A stretch of DNA of 8,004 nt from an uncultured Clostridia bacterium (GCA_947624425.1 CANQKG010000056.1:1-8004); one strand, 5' to 3'; numbered from the stretch's first letter, positions 1-6,507 are shown. Numbers and translations: made by a program. The notes: generated from the letters alone by a model not told the origin.

Positions 1-303
1 GACGCCGCAGGCAAGGCAGGCGTCCATGATGGTGAGGTCCTGATAGGGGAGCGCGATATTCATCACCAGATCGGGCTTGTAAGCGCGGATCAGCGCGACG
101 ACCTCATCCACATTGTCGGCGTCCACCTGCGCGGTGGTGATTTTTGTTTTCGTTTTGCCCGCCAGCTTGTCCGCCAGCGCATCGCATTTGGATTTGGTGC
201 GGCTTGCGATGCACAGTTCGCCAAACACATCGCTTGCCTGACAGCACTTTTGAATCGCGACCGAGGCAACTCCGCCGCAGCCGATCACTAACACTCTGCT
301 CAT
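1..303 (-). CDS. Saccharopine dehydrogenase-family protein, probable carboxynorspermidine/carboxyspermidine dehydrogenase (5' part only)
   Basis: The first 101 codons are present and the gene runs off the left edge. The product begins MSRVLVIGCGGVASVAIQKC, a Rossmann nucleotide-binding loop (GxGGVA, residues 8-13), followed by a conserved-looking CIASRTKSKCDAL segment and a DLVMNIALPYQD segment typical of the Lys1/LYS9-like saccharopine dehydrogenase family. The known polyamine member condenses putrescine or diaminopropane with aspartate semialdehyde, using NADPH, to give carboxy(nor)spermidine. That role is inferred here mainly from the operon with speA, speE and speB. The start is well supported: AAAGGAGG lies 6 nt upstream (317-310), and the ATG overlaps the speB stop as ATGA, suggesting translational coupling. 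A carboxynorspermidine decarboxylase (nspC) would be expected just downstream, outside the window. A true saccharopine/lysine-pathway enzyme is the main alternative. Confidence 0.8.
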   Translation of the reverse strand, partial: MSRVLVIGCGGVASVAIQKCCQASDVFGELCIASRTKSKCDALADKLAGKTKTKITTAQVDADNVDEVVALIRAYKPDLVMNIALPYQDLTIMDACLACGV

Positions 304-1166
304 CTTCTGCCTCCTTTGTCGATTGCCAAGATCATCTCCCGCAGCACCTTGCAGGCGGTGGCGGTGGATACCCCCGAAGCGTCCAGCATCGGCGCCAGTT
401 CAGTCAGATCGGCGCCCACCACATGGGCGCGGCAGACGGTTAAAATGGCGTCCAAAAGCTGTAAAAAGGAAACGCCGCCTGCCTCCGGCGTGCCGGTGCC
501 GGGAAACGCCGCCGGATCGAGGCAGTCGAGATCCACCGTAAGGTAAATAGGCGCGCCGCTTTTTTGCAGCGTCTCCACGGTATCGGTCAGCCCGGTAAAA
601 TCAAACGGGTGGAGAGCGGTGTGCGCCTCCCCGAAAGCAAACTCCGCCTTTTCTCCGCTGCGGATGCAAAACTGGTGGATATGTCCGTCCCCCAAAAGCT
701 CGTGACAGCGGCGGATCACCGAAGCATGGCTGAGCTTTTCGCCCAGATAGTCGTCCCGCAGATCGGCGTGCGCGTCAAACTGAATGAGGTGCAGATCGGG
801 GTACCGGCTTTTCATCGCCCGCACCGCACCGAGGGTAATTAGATGCTCGCCGCCGAGCAAAATCGGGAGCTTGTGGTCTCGCAGAATATCGGCGGTCTGC
901 TTTTCGATCGCCCGCAGCGCCCGCTTGGGATCGCCGAACGGAAGCTCCAGATCACCGCCGTCAAACAGAGCGCAGTCGGTCAGGTCGGCGTTTTGATAGG
1001 GACTGTAGGTCTCCAGCCCAAAGCTCTCATGCCGGATCGCCGCCGAGCCGAACCGCGCACCCGGGCGGAAGCTGGTGGTGGAATCAAACGGTGCGCCGAA
1101 CAGCACGATTTTTGCGTCCCGATAGCTGCCGTCACAGCCGATGAAGGTCTCCACATTTCTATTCAT
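300..1166 (-). CDS. speB: Agmatinase (ureohydrolase family)
   Basis: A 288-residue ureohydrolase, normal length for the arginase/agmatinase family. It should hydrolyse agmatine to putrescine plus urea in the cytoplasm. All the expected binuclear manganese ligands are visible: His108 in GGEH, Asp131/His133/Asp135 in DAHAD, and Asp212/Asp214 in VDLDCLDP. The SHAS motif (146-149) and PGTGTPEAGG (222-231) also fit. The substrate assignment as agmatine rather than arginine, formiminoglutamate or guanidinobutyrate rests on the position between speE and a putative carboxyspermidine dehydrogenase, downstream of an arginine-type decarboxylase. GGAGGAGG lies 6 nt before the ATG (1180-1173), inside the end of speE; the two reading frames overlap by 8 nt. 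The stop overlaps the next gene's start by 4 nt. No missing key residue seen. Confidence 0.92.
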   Translation of the reverse strand: MNRNVETFIGCDGSYRDAKIVLFGAPFDSTTSFRPGARFGSAAIRHESFGLETYSPYQNADLTDCALFDGGDLELPFGDPKRALRAIEKQTADILRDHKLPILLGGEHLITLGAVRAMKSRYPDLHLIQFDAHADLRDDYLGEKLSHASVIRRCHELLGDGHIHQFCIRSGEKAEFAFGEAHTALHPFDFTGLTDTVETLQKSGAPIYLTVDLDCLDPAAFPGTGTPEAGGVSFLQLLDAILTVCRAHVVGADLTELAPMLDASGVSTATACKVLREMILAIDKGGRR

Positions 1167-2016
1167 GCTCTACCTCCTCCAGGATTTCCTCCAAAAACGC
1201 CGGCAGATAAAAGGAGCCGACATGGAGACGGGTGGTATAGTATTTGGTTTTCAGTCCCAGCGCGAGCCATTTTTCGGCGTTGAGATCGTCAATCGGATGA
1301 TATTGCTTGCTGGCAAAGCCGAACAGCCAGTACCCTGCCGCATAGGTCGGGATATGCGCCTGATATACCCGACTGATGGGGAAGGTGCTGACGATCCGCT
1401 TGTGACTGCGCTGCATGGCGTCGGCGTCCTGCCGGTAAAAGGGGCTGCCCTGCTGGTTGACCATGATCCCGTCGCTTTTCAGCGCATTGCAGCAGCTTGC
1501 ATAAAACTCCCTTGTGAATAGTCCGGCAGAGGGACCGAAAGGATCGGTGGAATCTACGATAATCAAATCGTACTCACCGCTGCACCGGCGGATAAACCGC
1601 AGCGCGTTCTGGTACCGGATATTCACCCGTCCGTCGTCCAGACGGCTGGCGTTTTCGGGCAGATAGGTGCGGCAGACCTCGATGACCTGCGGGTCCATTT
1701 CCACAAGGTCGATCCGCCTGATCTGTTCGTATCGGGTCAGCTCCCGCACCACGCCGCCGTCCCCCGCGCCGATCACCAAAATATCGCGGGCGTTCGGGTG
1801 GACCGCCATCGGCACGTGGGTAATCATCTCGTCATAGATAAACTCGTCCCGCTCGGTCAGCATCACGTTGCCGTCGAGGGTCAGTACCCGCCCGAATTCG
1901 GGTGTTTCAAAGACGTCGATCTGCTGATAATCGCTTTTCCCCGAATAGAGATGACGGTTGACCCTAATGCTGTGCTGCACATCGGGGGTGTGAAATTCGC
2001 TGAACCAGAGATCCAT
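1159..2016 (-). CDS. speE: Spermidine synthase (polyamine aminopropyltransferase)
   Basis: A 285-residue protein that transfers the aminopropyl group of decarboxylated S-adenosylmethionine to putrescine, giving spermidine and methylthioadenosine. Sequence support includes the N-terminal SDYQQIDVFETPEFGRVLTLDG strand region (about 28-49), DEFIYDEMITHVP (57-69), the SAM-binding IGAGDGG loop (82-88), VEMDP (105-109), and the catalytic VDSTDPFGP block (154-162, with the family's catalytic Asp at 155). The open frame continues upstream into speA, but the ATG at 2016 is chosen because it gives the usual family N-terminus and length and has GGGAGG 9 nt upstream. It overlaps the speA stop by one base (TAATG), so coupling is likely. 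No speD for making decarboxylated SAM is present in this window; it must lie elsewhere or the enzyme uses another donor route. Confidence 0.93.
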   Translation of the reverse strand: MDLWFSEFHTPDVQHSIRVNRHLYSGKSDYQQIDVFETPEFGRVLTLDGNVMLTERDEFIYDEMITHVPMAVHPNARDILVIGAGDGGVVRELTRYEQIRRIDLVEMDPQVIEVCRTYLPENASRLDDGRVNIRYQNALRFIRRCSGEYDLIIVDSTDPFGPSAGLFTREFYASCCNALKSDGIMVNQQGSPFYRQDADAMQRSHKRIVSTFPISRVYQAHIPTYAAGYWLFGFASKQYHPIDDLNAEKWLALGLKTKYYTTRLHVGSFYLPAFLEEILEEVEHE

Positions 2017-3479
2017 TACAGTACGCCTCCCGTCATGACATTGATATGCCGGATCTCGGGATCCTCCGGTCCGGTCAGGGAGCAGCCCTTCTCCCTTGCG
2101 TATTCGATATAGGAGAGGATCTGCGGCGTGATCCGCTCGCCCGGCGCCAAAATCGGGATGCCGGGCGGATAGCACATCACAAATTCACAGCCCACCTGCC
2201 CCGCGCTTTCGGCGAGGGGAATGCTTTTCTTGTCGGCATAAAACGCCACCTGCGGGCTTGTCACCACATCGGGCGGGATATACTCCTGCCGCAGCAGACC
2301 GCTGCTGTCCTTTTGGTATCGGCGGCGGATATCCGCCAGCGCACTCACCAGCCGCTCTAACTCCTGCGGGCGGTCGCCCATCGAAAGATAGGCGAGAATG
2401 TTGCCGATGTCCCCGAACTCGATCTGAATATCGTATTCGTCCCGCAGAATATCGTAAACCTCGATCCCCGCAAGCCCGACGTCACGGGTGTGAACGCTTA
2501 ATTTGGTGGCGTCGAAATCAAATACCGAGTCGCCGTTTGTAAGCTCTTTCCCAAAGGCGTTGTATCCGCCGATGGCGTTGATCTCTTCTCTGGCATAGTC
2601 CGCCATCTCCATCACCCGCCGGAATACGGTGCGTCCCCGCAGTGCAAGGTTTCGTCTGCTGATGTCTAAGCTTGACATCAGCAGATAGCTGGCGGAGGTG
2701 GTCTGGGTCAGATTGATGATCTGCCGCACATGACCTGCCGGCATATCGGGACCGGTCAGAAGCAGGCTCGACTGAGTGAGGCTGCCGCCGCTTTTGTGCA
2801 TCGAAACGGCGGACATATCCGCACCTGCCGCCATGGCGGAAACAGGCAGATGCTCTCCGAAATAAAAATGGGTGCCGTGCGCCTCGTCCGCCAAGCAGAG
2901 CATACCCGCCTCATGCGCCATCTTCACGATCGCACGCAGATCGCTGCAAACGCCGTAATAGGTGGGATTGTTGACCAGCACGGCGACCGCGCGGGGATGC
3001 TCTCTGATCGCCCGCTTCACCTGCTCGCGGCACATACCCAGCGAGATGCCGAGCTTCTGATCCACCTCGGGATTGACATAAACCGGTACGGCGCCGCAGA
3101 GTACCAGCGCGTTGATGACGCTGCGGTGGACGTTGCGGGGGAGGATGATTTCGTCGCCCCGTTTGCAGGCGGCAAGCACCATGCTCTGTACCGAGCCGGT
3201 GGTGCCTCCTACCATCAGAAAAGCGTGCGCCGCGCCGAAAGCGTCGGCCGCAAGCTCCTCCGCCTGCCGGATCACCGAAACCGGGTGACATAGGTTGTCC
3301 AGCGGCTTCATGCTGTTGACGTCTACCCCCATGCACCGCTCTCCCAAAAAGGCGGTCAGCTCGGGGTTGCCGCGCCCGTGCTTGTGTCCCGGCACATCGA
3401 AGGGAACCACCCGCATCTGCCGAAAGCGTTCGAGCGCCTCATAGATCGGCGCACGGTGCTGATCCTGTAATCGTTCCAT
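2016..3479 (-). CDS. speA: PLP-dependent Orn/Lys/Arg decarboxylase, probable arginine decarboxylase
   Basis: A 487-residue fold-type I PLP decarboxylase of the short Bacillus SpeA/CadA type, first gene of the polyamine operon. In context it most likely converts arginine to agmatine, the substrate of the downstream agmatinase; lysine or ornithine cannot be excluded from motifs. Visible features: FDVPGHKHG (27-35), GGTTGSVQ (91-98) for phosphate contacts, LADEAHG (196-202) with the Asp that pairs with the pyridine nitrogen, and the PLP lysine Lys229 in SMHKSGGSLTQSS. The C-terminal EFVMCYPPGIPILAPGE block (432-448) is characteristic of the family. The frame stays open 57 codons further upstream, but that stretch overlaps the promoter and leader hairpin and looks non-coding. 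AGAGGT 7 nt before the ATG (3492-3487) supports the start at 3479. The stop TAA shares one base with the speE ATG. Confidence 0.92.
   Translation of the reverse strand: MERLQDQHRAPIYEALERFRQMRVVPFDVPGHKHGRGNPELTAFLGERCMGVDVNSMKPLDNLCHPVSVIRQAEELAADAFGAAHAFLMVGGTTGSVQSMVLAACKRGDEIILPRNVHRSVINALVLCGAVPVYVNPEVDQKLGISLGMCREQVKRAIREHPRAVAVLVNNPTYYGVCSDLRAIVKMAHEAGMLCLADEAHGTHFYFGEHLPVSAMAAGADMSAVSMHKSGGSLTQSSLLLTGPDMPAGHVRQIINLTQTTSASYLLMSSLDISRRNLALRGRTVFRRVMEMADYAREEINAIGGYNAFGKELTNGDSVFDFDATKLSVHTRDVGLAGIEVYDILRDEYDIQIEFGDIGNILAYLSMGDRPQELERLVSALADIRRRYQKDSSGLLRQEYIPPDVVTSPQVAFYADKKSIPLAESAGQVGCEFVMCYPPGIPILAPGERITPQILSYIEYAREKGCSLTGPEDPEIRHINVMTGGVL
2026..2031 (-). promoter_or_regulatory. Ribosome binding site deciding the speE start
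   Basis: GGGAGG on the minus strand, 9 nt before the ATG at 2016 and inside the last codons of speA. It supports the 285-residue SpeE over the 338-residue frame that would begin well inside speA. Confidence 0.75.
2655..2685 (-). repeat. Perfect 12-bp inverted repeat inside speA
   Basis: Arms TCTGCTGATGTC (2655-2666) and GACATCAGCAGA (2674-2685) are exact reverse complements separated by 7 nt, which includes a HindIII-like AAGCTT. It lies in the codons for the SSLDISR segment of the decarboxylase, so it may be fixed partly by protein sequence. In the speA mRNA it would form a stable hairpin. No T-tract follows, so it is not an intrinsic terminator. Confidence 0.6.
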
Positions 3480-3500
3480 CGCATTTACCTCTGAAATCAA

Positions 3501-3533
3501 AAACGCAGACCGTGACAAACACAGCCTGCGTTT
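3501..3533 (-). terminator. Hairpin with U-tract in speA leader (possible attenuator)
   Basis: Read in the speA direction, AAACGCAGGCTGTG (3533-3520) pairs with CACGGTCTGCGTTT (3514-3501) around a 5-nt loop, a 14-bp stem with two G-U wobbles, followed immediately by more U residues (UU-G-A-UUU). It ends about 22 nt before the speA start codon, upstream of the ribosome binding site, and downstream of the strong promoter. A terminator between promoter and gene implies conditional read-through, though it could instead only shape the 5' end of the mRNA. Confidence 0.6.
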
Positions 3534-3588
3534 CGGATATACGGAATAAAAAAGCCGCTGTGATCGACCCCTTTGCCGGCCTGCGTTT
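3524..3588 (-). repeat. Direct repeat AAACGCAGGC in the speA leader
   Basis: The 10-mer AAACGCAGGC (leader sense) occurs exactly twice, at 3588-3579 and 3533-3524. The second copy is the 5' arm of the terminator-like hairpin. The first copy, extended to AAACGCAGGCC, can pair over 11 positions (one G-U) with the hairpin's 3' arm GGTCTGCGTTT (3511-3501). Two identical segments able to compete for one arm is the layout of a terminator/antiterminator switch; the switching itself is inference. Confidence 0.55.
3548..3582 (-). promoter_or_regulatory. Second, weaker hairpin with U6 tract in the speA leader
   Basis: In leader sense AGGCCG (3582-3577) can pair with CGGCTT (3557-3552) with one wobble around a 19-nt loop, followed by a run of six U (3553-3548). 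The stem is short and the loop large, so termination here would be weak. It shares bases with the upstream AAACGCAGGC copy, so this hairpin and the alternative pairing described for the direct repeat would exclude each other. Confidence 0.35.
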
Positions 3589-3621
3589 GGTATCGGAAAA
3601 GACCCTGTTATGCTACCTCGG

Positions 3622-3650
3622 ATTATATCATATCCGAAAATCCCTGTCAA
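3622..3650 (-). promoter_or_regulatory. Sigma-A promoter of the polyamine operon
   Basis: On the minus strand a perfect TTGACA (3650-3645) and a perfect TATAAT (3627-3622) are separated by exactly 17 bp. Transcription would start near 3615, giving a leader of about 136 nt before speA. Full consensus at both boxes predicts strong basal transcription, which fits control after initiation through the leader hairpins. Confidence 0.9.
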
Positions 3651-3739
3651 CGAATATTCTTAGTCTGGCGAAGAAGCAATAATCAACGAAATTTTATCAT
3701 CCGTCACGGAGGCGGACATATATCAACCGCAATTCTGCC

Positions 3740-3807
3740 GTCCTTGTCAAGACCTCCCTTGTCAAAGGGAGGGGGGACCGCGCAAAGCGCGGTGGAGGGA
3801 TTCAAAA
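3740..3807 (+). repeat. Double-hairpin dispersed repeat, copy 1
   Basis: A 68-bp unit with two palindromes. The first is CCTCCCTT / AAGGGAGG (3753-3760, 3765-3772) with loop GTCA; the second is ACCGCGC / GCGCGGT (3777-3783, 3787-3793) with loop AAA. It ends GGATTCAAAA. A second copy at 7397-7463, same orientation, differs by two substitutions and one G in a G-run. It contains no coding capacity and no transposase; it resembles a small REP/MITE-like dispersed element of Clostridia genomes. Confidence 0.85.
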
Positions 3808-3883
3808 AAGAATTTAACTTTGTGAAAGCTCTTGGCTCTCTTTAGCAAAGAAAGCTCATCGCCGGTGTTCTTTTGATACTGCC

Positions 3884-3912
3884 TTGACGGATATCCGTCG
3901 GCGGCTTATAAT
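3884..3912 (+). promoter_or_regulatory. Sigma-A promoter of the rightward three-gene operon
   Basis: TTGACG (3884-3889, one mismatch to consensus) and perfect TATAAT (3907-3912) are spaced 17 bp apart. The start would be near 3919, leaving a leader of only about 30 nt that holds an AAGGGAG ribosome binding site (3937-3943) 7 nt before the ATG at 3951. Confidence 0.88.
3886..3899. promoter_or_regulatory. Perfect 14-bp palindrome in the promoter, candidate operator
   Basis: GACGGATATCCGTC is an exact palindrome that overlaps the -35 box and the first half of the spacer. A dimeric regulator bound here would block RNA polymerase. No regulator gene adjoins it in this window, so the binder is unknown. 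Related half-sites CGGATAT occur at 3534-3540 (speA leader) and, inverted, at 3630-3636 (speA promoter spacer). Confidence 0.5.
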
Positions 3913-3950
3913 ACATATATACCAATCCTATTTAGGAAGGGAGCCTCATT

Positions 3951-5861
3951 ATGCCGACACTGTACTACAAGGAAGCGCAAAAACTGGCGCGGGGAGAGTT
4001 TCGCTCCTGCACCTTTCGGGGAGAGTACCCCTATCTGCCCGTGCTGGACGATTTTATTTCGGATGAGCAATTAAATCAGGGGATCGATCTGGGCATCGTG
4101 CAGATCCCGATGGAGTTTATCGTCGGTACCCGTACCGGCGGGCGTTCTACCGCTTTTGCCCGGAACTTTATGCCGCTGATTGAGGACGATACCGAGTTTG
4201 CCTCCAAATGGAAGGCATTGTGCCGTTCCCATCTGGAGGAGGGGATTCACGACCCGATCAAGGTATACGAGTATATGAACCGCTACTATGTGCAGGAGGG
4301 GAATAAGCGGGTCAGCGTGCTGAAATTTTTCGGCGCCTATAATATCGACGCCTATGTCACCCGTATCCTGCCCGAACGCACCGGCTCGAAAGAGGTGGAG
4401 CTTTATTATGAGTTTCTCGATTTCAACCGTTACAGCGGGGTCAACAGCATCGAATTCACAAAGTCGGGGAGTTACGCCCAGCTTCAACAGCTGATGGGGA
4501 AGGAGCCGGAGGAACCGTGGACGGAGGAGGAACGGCGGGATTTTTTGAGCGCCTACTACTATTTCCGGAAGGATTACGAGAGCAGCGGCGGAAAAAAACT
4601 CAGTTCCACCGTGGGGGATGCCCTGCTGGCGTTCATTCAGATCTACGGCTATCAGGCGCTCCAAAATCGGGACGAGATGAAAAAGATGATCTCCGATATG
4701 TGGGAGGAGATCGCTCTCCAGCAGGAGGAGGAGCCGATCGACGTCAAGCTCGATCCGCCCGAAAAGAAGCCGGGACTGCTGACCAAGATGTTTTCGGGCG
4801 GCAAAAAGGAGAAAAAGGTCGCCTTTATTCACGATAAGGATCCCGCCGCTTCCGGCTGGACCAAGGGGCATGAGCAGGGACGCTGCCATGTGCAGCGGGT
4901 GTTCGGGGATAAAATCCAGACGACCGCCTTTTTCAACGCCATGGAAAACGATCCGTATGCGGTGATCGAGCAGGCAATCGCCGACGGCAATACCGTGATT
5001 TTCACCACTTCGCCGCGGCTGCTGCCCGCATCGCTCCGGTCGGCGGTGGAGCATCCCGACGTCACGATCCTCAACTGCTCGCTCAATACGCCGCACCGGT
5101 ATATCCGCACCTATTATGCCCGTATGTACGAGGCGAAATTCGTCATCGGGGCGATCGCAGGCGCATTGGCGGGCGGCGATCCGGTGGGCTATCTGTGCGA
5201 TTATCCCATCTTCGGGCAGGTCGCGGGGATCAACGCCTTCGCACTGGGCGTGCAGATGGTCAATCCCCGTGCCAAGGTGTATCTGGAATGGTCGTCGGTG
5301 GGAAGCGCGGAGGAGGCATTAAAACGGCTGACCGACCGCGGGATCCGGCTGATCTCCTCCCAGGATCTCACCAAGCTGGGGGACGAGAACGACAGCAGCT
5401 TCGGGCTTTCGCTTTTGTCGGAGGGAGATCTTGTCAATCTCGCGGCGCCGGTCTGGCAGTGGGGCGTGTATTACGAGTCGCTTCTCCGCCGTATTCAGGA
5501 CAAGAGCTTTCAGGCGGAGTATGAGGAAAGCGATAAGGCGCTCAACTACTACTGGGGGATGTCCGCCGGTACGGTGAAGGTGCGCTGCTCCGATAAGGTG
5601 CCGCCCAGCACCCGGCAGATGTCACGGCTGCTCCAAAGCAGTATCCGGGCGGAGCTTTGCCACCCGTTTCGTGGGGAAATTTACCTTCAGGACGGCAGAA
5701 AGCTGGAGGGCGCGCTGACGCCGGAGCAGATCATCAACATGGATTGGCTGGTGGAGAATATCGAAGGCTCGATCCCGACCTATGAGGAGTTAAACGAGAT
5801 CGGGAAGGCAACGGTGGATATGGTGGGCGTGGAGCCTGCCGTGAAGGATAGGAAAGAGTGA
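3951..5861 (+). CDS. Fusion of ParB/sulfiredoxin-like domain and Bmp (PnrA-like) nucleoside-binding domain
   Basis: A 636-residue protein, first in a probable three-gene operon. Residues about 48-140 look like a ParB/sulfiredoxin fold: an IPMEFIVGTRTGGRS segment followed by HDPIKVYEYMNRYYVQEGNK and RVSVLKFFGA, where GNKR (117-120) sits where ParB has GERR and sulfiredoxin GCHR, the nucleotide-phosphate contact. A charged helical linker (about 180-285) leads to a Bmp-family periplasmic-binding-like domain (about 288-545): KVAFIHD, SGWTKGHEQGR (301-311), NTVIFTTS (347-354), RTYYARMYEAKFVIGAIAGAL, VGYLCDYPIFGQVAGINAFALG (412-433) and NLAAPVWQWGVYYESL (496-511). Ordinary Bmp proteins are exported lipoproteins feeding nucleoside ABC transporters. 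This one has no signal peptide or lipobox and no transporter genes beside it, so it is probably a cytoplasmic nucleoside sensor or binding protein. Its function is not established. The start is set by AAGGGAG 7 nt upstream. Confidence 0.85.
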   Translation: MPTLYYKEAQKLARGEFRSCTFRGEYPYLPVLDDFISDEQLNQGIDLGIVQIPMEFIVGTRTGGRSTAFARNFMPLIEDDTEFASKWKALCRSHLEEGIHDPIKVYEYMNRYYVQEGNKRVSVLKFFGAYNIDAYVTRILPERTGSKEVELYYEFLDFNRYSGVNSIEFTKSGSYAQLQQLMGKEPEEPWTEEERRDFLSAYYYFRKDYESSGGKKLSSTVGDALLAFIQIYGYQALQNRDEMKKMISDMWEEIALQQEEEPIDVKLDPPEKKPGLLTKMFSGGKKEKKVAFIHDKDPAASGWTKGHEQGRCHVQRVFGDKIQTTAFFNAMENDPYAVIEQAIADGNTVIFTTSPRLLPASLRSAVEHPDVTILNCSLNTPHRYIRTYYARMYEAKFVIGAIAGALAGGDPVGYLCDYPIFGQVAGINAFALGVQMVNPRAKVYLEWSSVGSAEEALKRLTDRGIRLISSQDLTKLGDENDSSFGLSLLSEGDLVNLAAPVWQWGVYYESLLRRIQDKSFQAEYEESDKALNYYWGMSAGTVKVRCSDKVPPSTRQMSRLLQSSIRAELCHPFRGEIYLQDGRKLEGALTPEQIINMDWLVENIEGSIPTYEELNEIGKATVDMVGVEPAVKDRKE

Positions 5862-5901
5862 CCGACGGTCGGATGTAAAAACTGACAGAATGGGGAACGA
5901 T

Positions 5902-6492
5902 ATGAGGATTTTAGCCGTCTCCGATGTGGACGCCAAGTACTATTACGATTATTATGTGCCGGGCAAGCTGGACGGCTTCGACTTCATTCTTGCCTGCGGC
6001 GATATGCACCGGGAGTATCTGGAGTTTTTGGTCACAATGGCAAACTGCCCGCTTTTGTATGTGCATGGCAATCATGACGAGCAGTATGCGCAATTTCCGC
6101 CCGAGGGCTGTATCTGCGTGGAGGATCAAATCTATGTCTGCAACGGGGTGCGGATCCTCGGGCTGGGCGGCTCCTACCGCTATCGGGAGGGAAGCTATAT
6201 GTTCACCGAGCGGCAGATGCGCCGCCGGATCAGGAGACTGCAGTTCCAGCTGAAAAAACACGGAGGCTTTGATATTCTGGTCACCCATGCGCCCGCCCGC
6301 CATATCAATGATTTTGATTCGCTCTCCCATCGCGGGTTTGAGTGCTTTGTGCCGCTGATCGAAAAGTACCGCCCCAAGTATTTTGTGCATGGGCATATCC
6401 ATAAAAGCTACGGAGCGGACATTCCGCAGAAAACGGTTTACGGCGATACCGTTATCATCAACGCTTACGACCATGTCACATTTGAATACTGA
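5902..6492 (+). CDS. Calcineurin-like metallophosphoesterase
   Basis: A 196-residue small metallophosphoesterase (YfcE/MJ0936-like size). Metal motifs in order: MRILAVSDVD (motif I region, residues 7-10), CGDMHREY with GD at 33-34, HGNHDE (55-60), THAPAR with His129, and HGHIH (163-167). Motif I is unusual: the usual D-x-H reads D-x-D and is followed by a tyrosine-rich AKYYYDYY. The fold otherwise appears intact, so activity on a phosphodiester or phosphomonoester is plausible, but the substrate is unknown. An ATG at 5890 is also in frame, adding MGND; 5902 is preferred because GGGGA lies 5 nt upstream of it and the family usually begins MRIL. It follows the Bmp fusion gene by 40 nt and precedes the TtcA-like gene by 15 nt, so co-transcription is likely. 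Confidence 0.88.
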   Translation: MRILAVSDVDAKYYYDYYVPGKLDGFDFILACGDMHREYLEFLVTMANCPLLYVHGNHDEQYAQFPPEGCICVEDQIYVCNGVRILGLGGSYRYREGSYMFTERQMRRRIRRLQFQLKKHGGFDILVTHAPARHINDFDSLSHRGFECFVPLIEKYRPKYFVHGHIHKSYGADIPQKTVYGDTVIINAYDHVTFEY

Positions 6493-6507
6493 TACGGGGA
6501 CAGGAAG

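Larger units (their letters stand above)
3480..3950. other. Divergent intergenic region (471 bp) between speA and the rightward operon
   Basis: No convincing gene lies here. From left to right it holds the speA ribosome binding site, the speA leader with two hairpin/U-tract structures, the leftward sigma-A promoter, about 90 bp with no recognisable signal (3651-3739), a 68-bp double-hairpin repeat (3740-3807), about 76 bp of AT-richer sequence (3808-3883) containing a short direct repeat GAAAGCTC, and then the rightward sigma-A promoter with its palindrome and ribosome binding site. The two promoters diverge, with about 230 bp between their -35 boxes. Confidence 0.8.

Noticed and set aside
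3480..3650. 57-codon N-terminal extension of SpeA
   Set aside because: It would be translated from within the promoter, through the -10 box and the leader hairpins; a ribosome binding site and the family N-terminus support the start at 3479.
3765..3793. T-box antiterminator-like string (AGGGAGGGGGGACCGCG)
   Set aside because: It resembles the T-box GGGTGGNACCGCG element, but copy 1 lies upstream of the promoter, copy 2 lies after the operon, and there is no stem I or specifier loop. It is part of the dispersed repeat.
3573..3845. 90-codon open frame on the plus strand in the intergenic region
   Set aside because: It runs through the opposite-strand promoter and the double-hairpin repeat, has no ribosome binding site and no recognisable protein similarity.
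4071..5096. 341-codon open frame on the minus strand opposite the Bmp fusion gene
   Set aside because: Mirrors the codon structure of the coding strand, low-complexity composition, no domain and no plausible ribosome binding site.
5860..5870. Short GACCG-A-CGGTC dyad after the Bmp fusion stop codon
   Set aside because: Only 5 bp per arm with an unworkable loop and no T-tract; too weak to call a terminator or operator.
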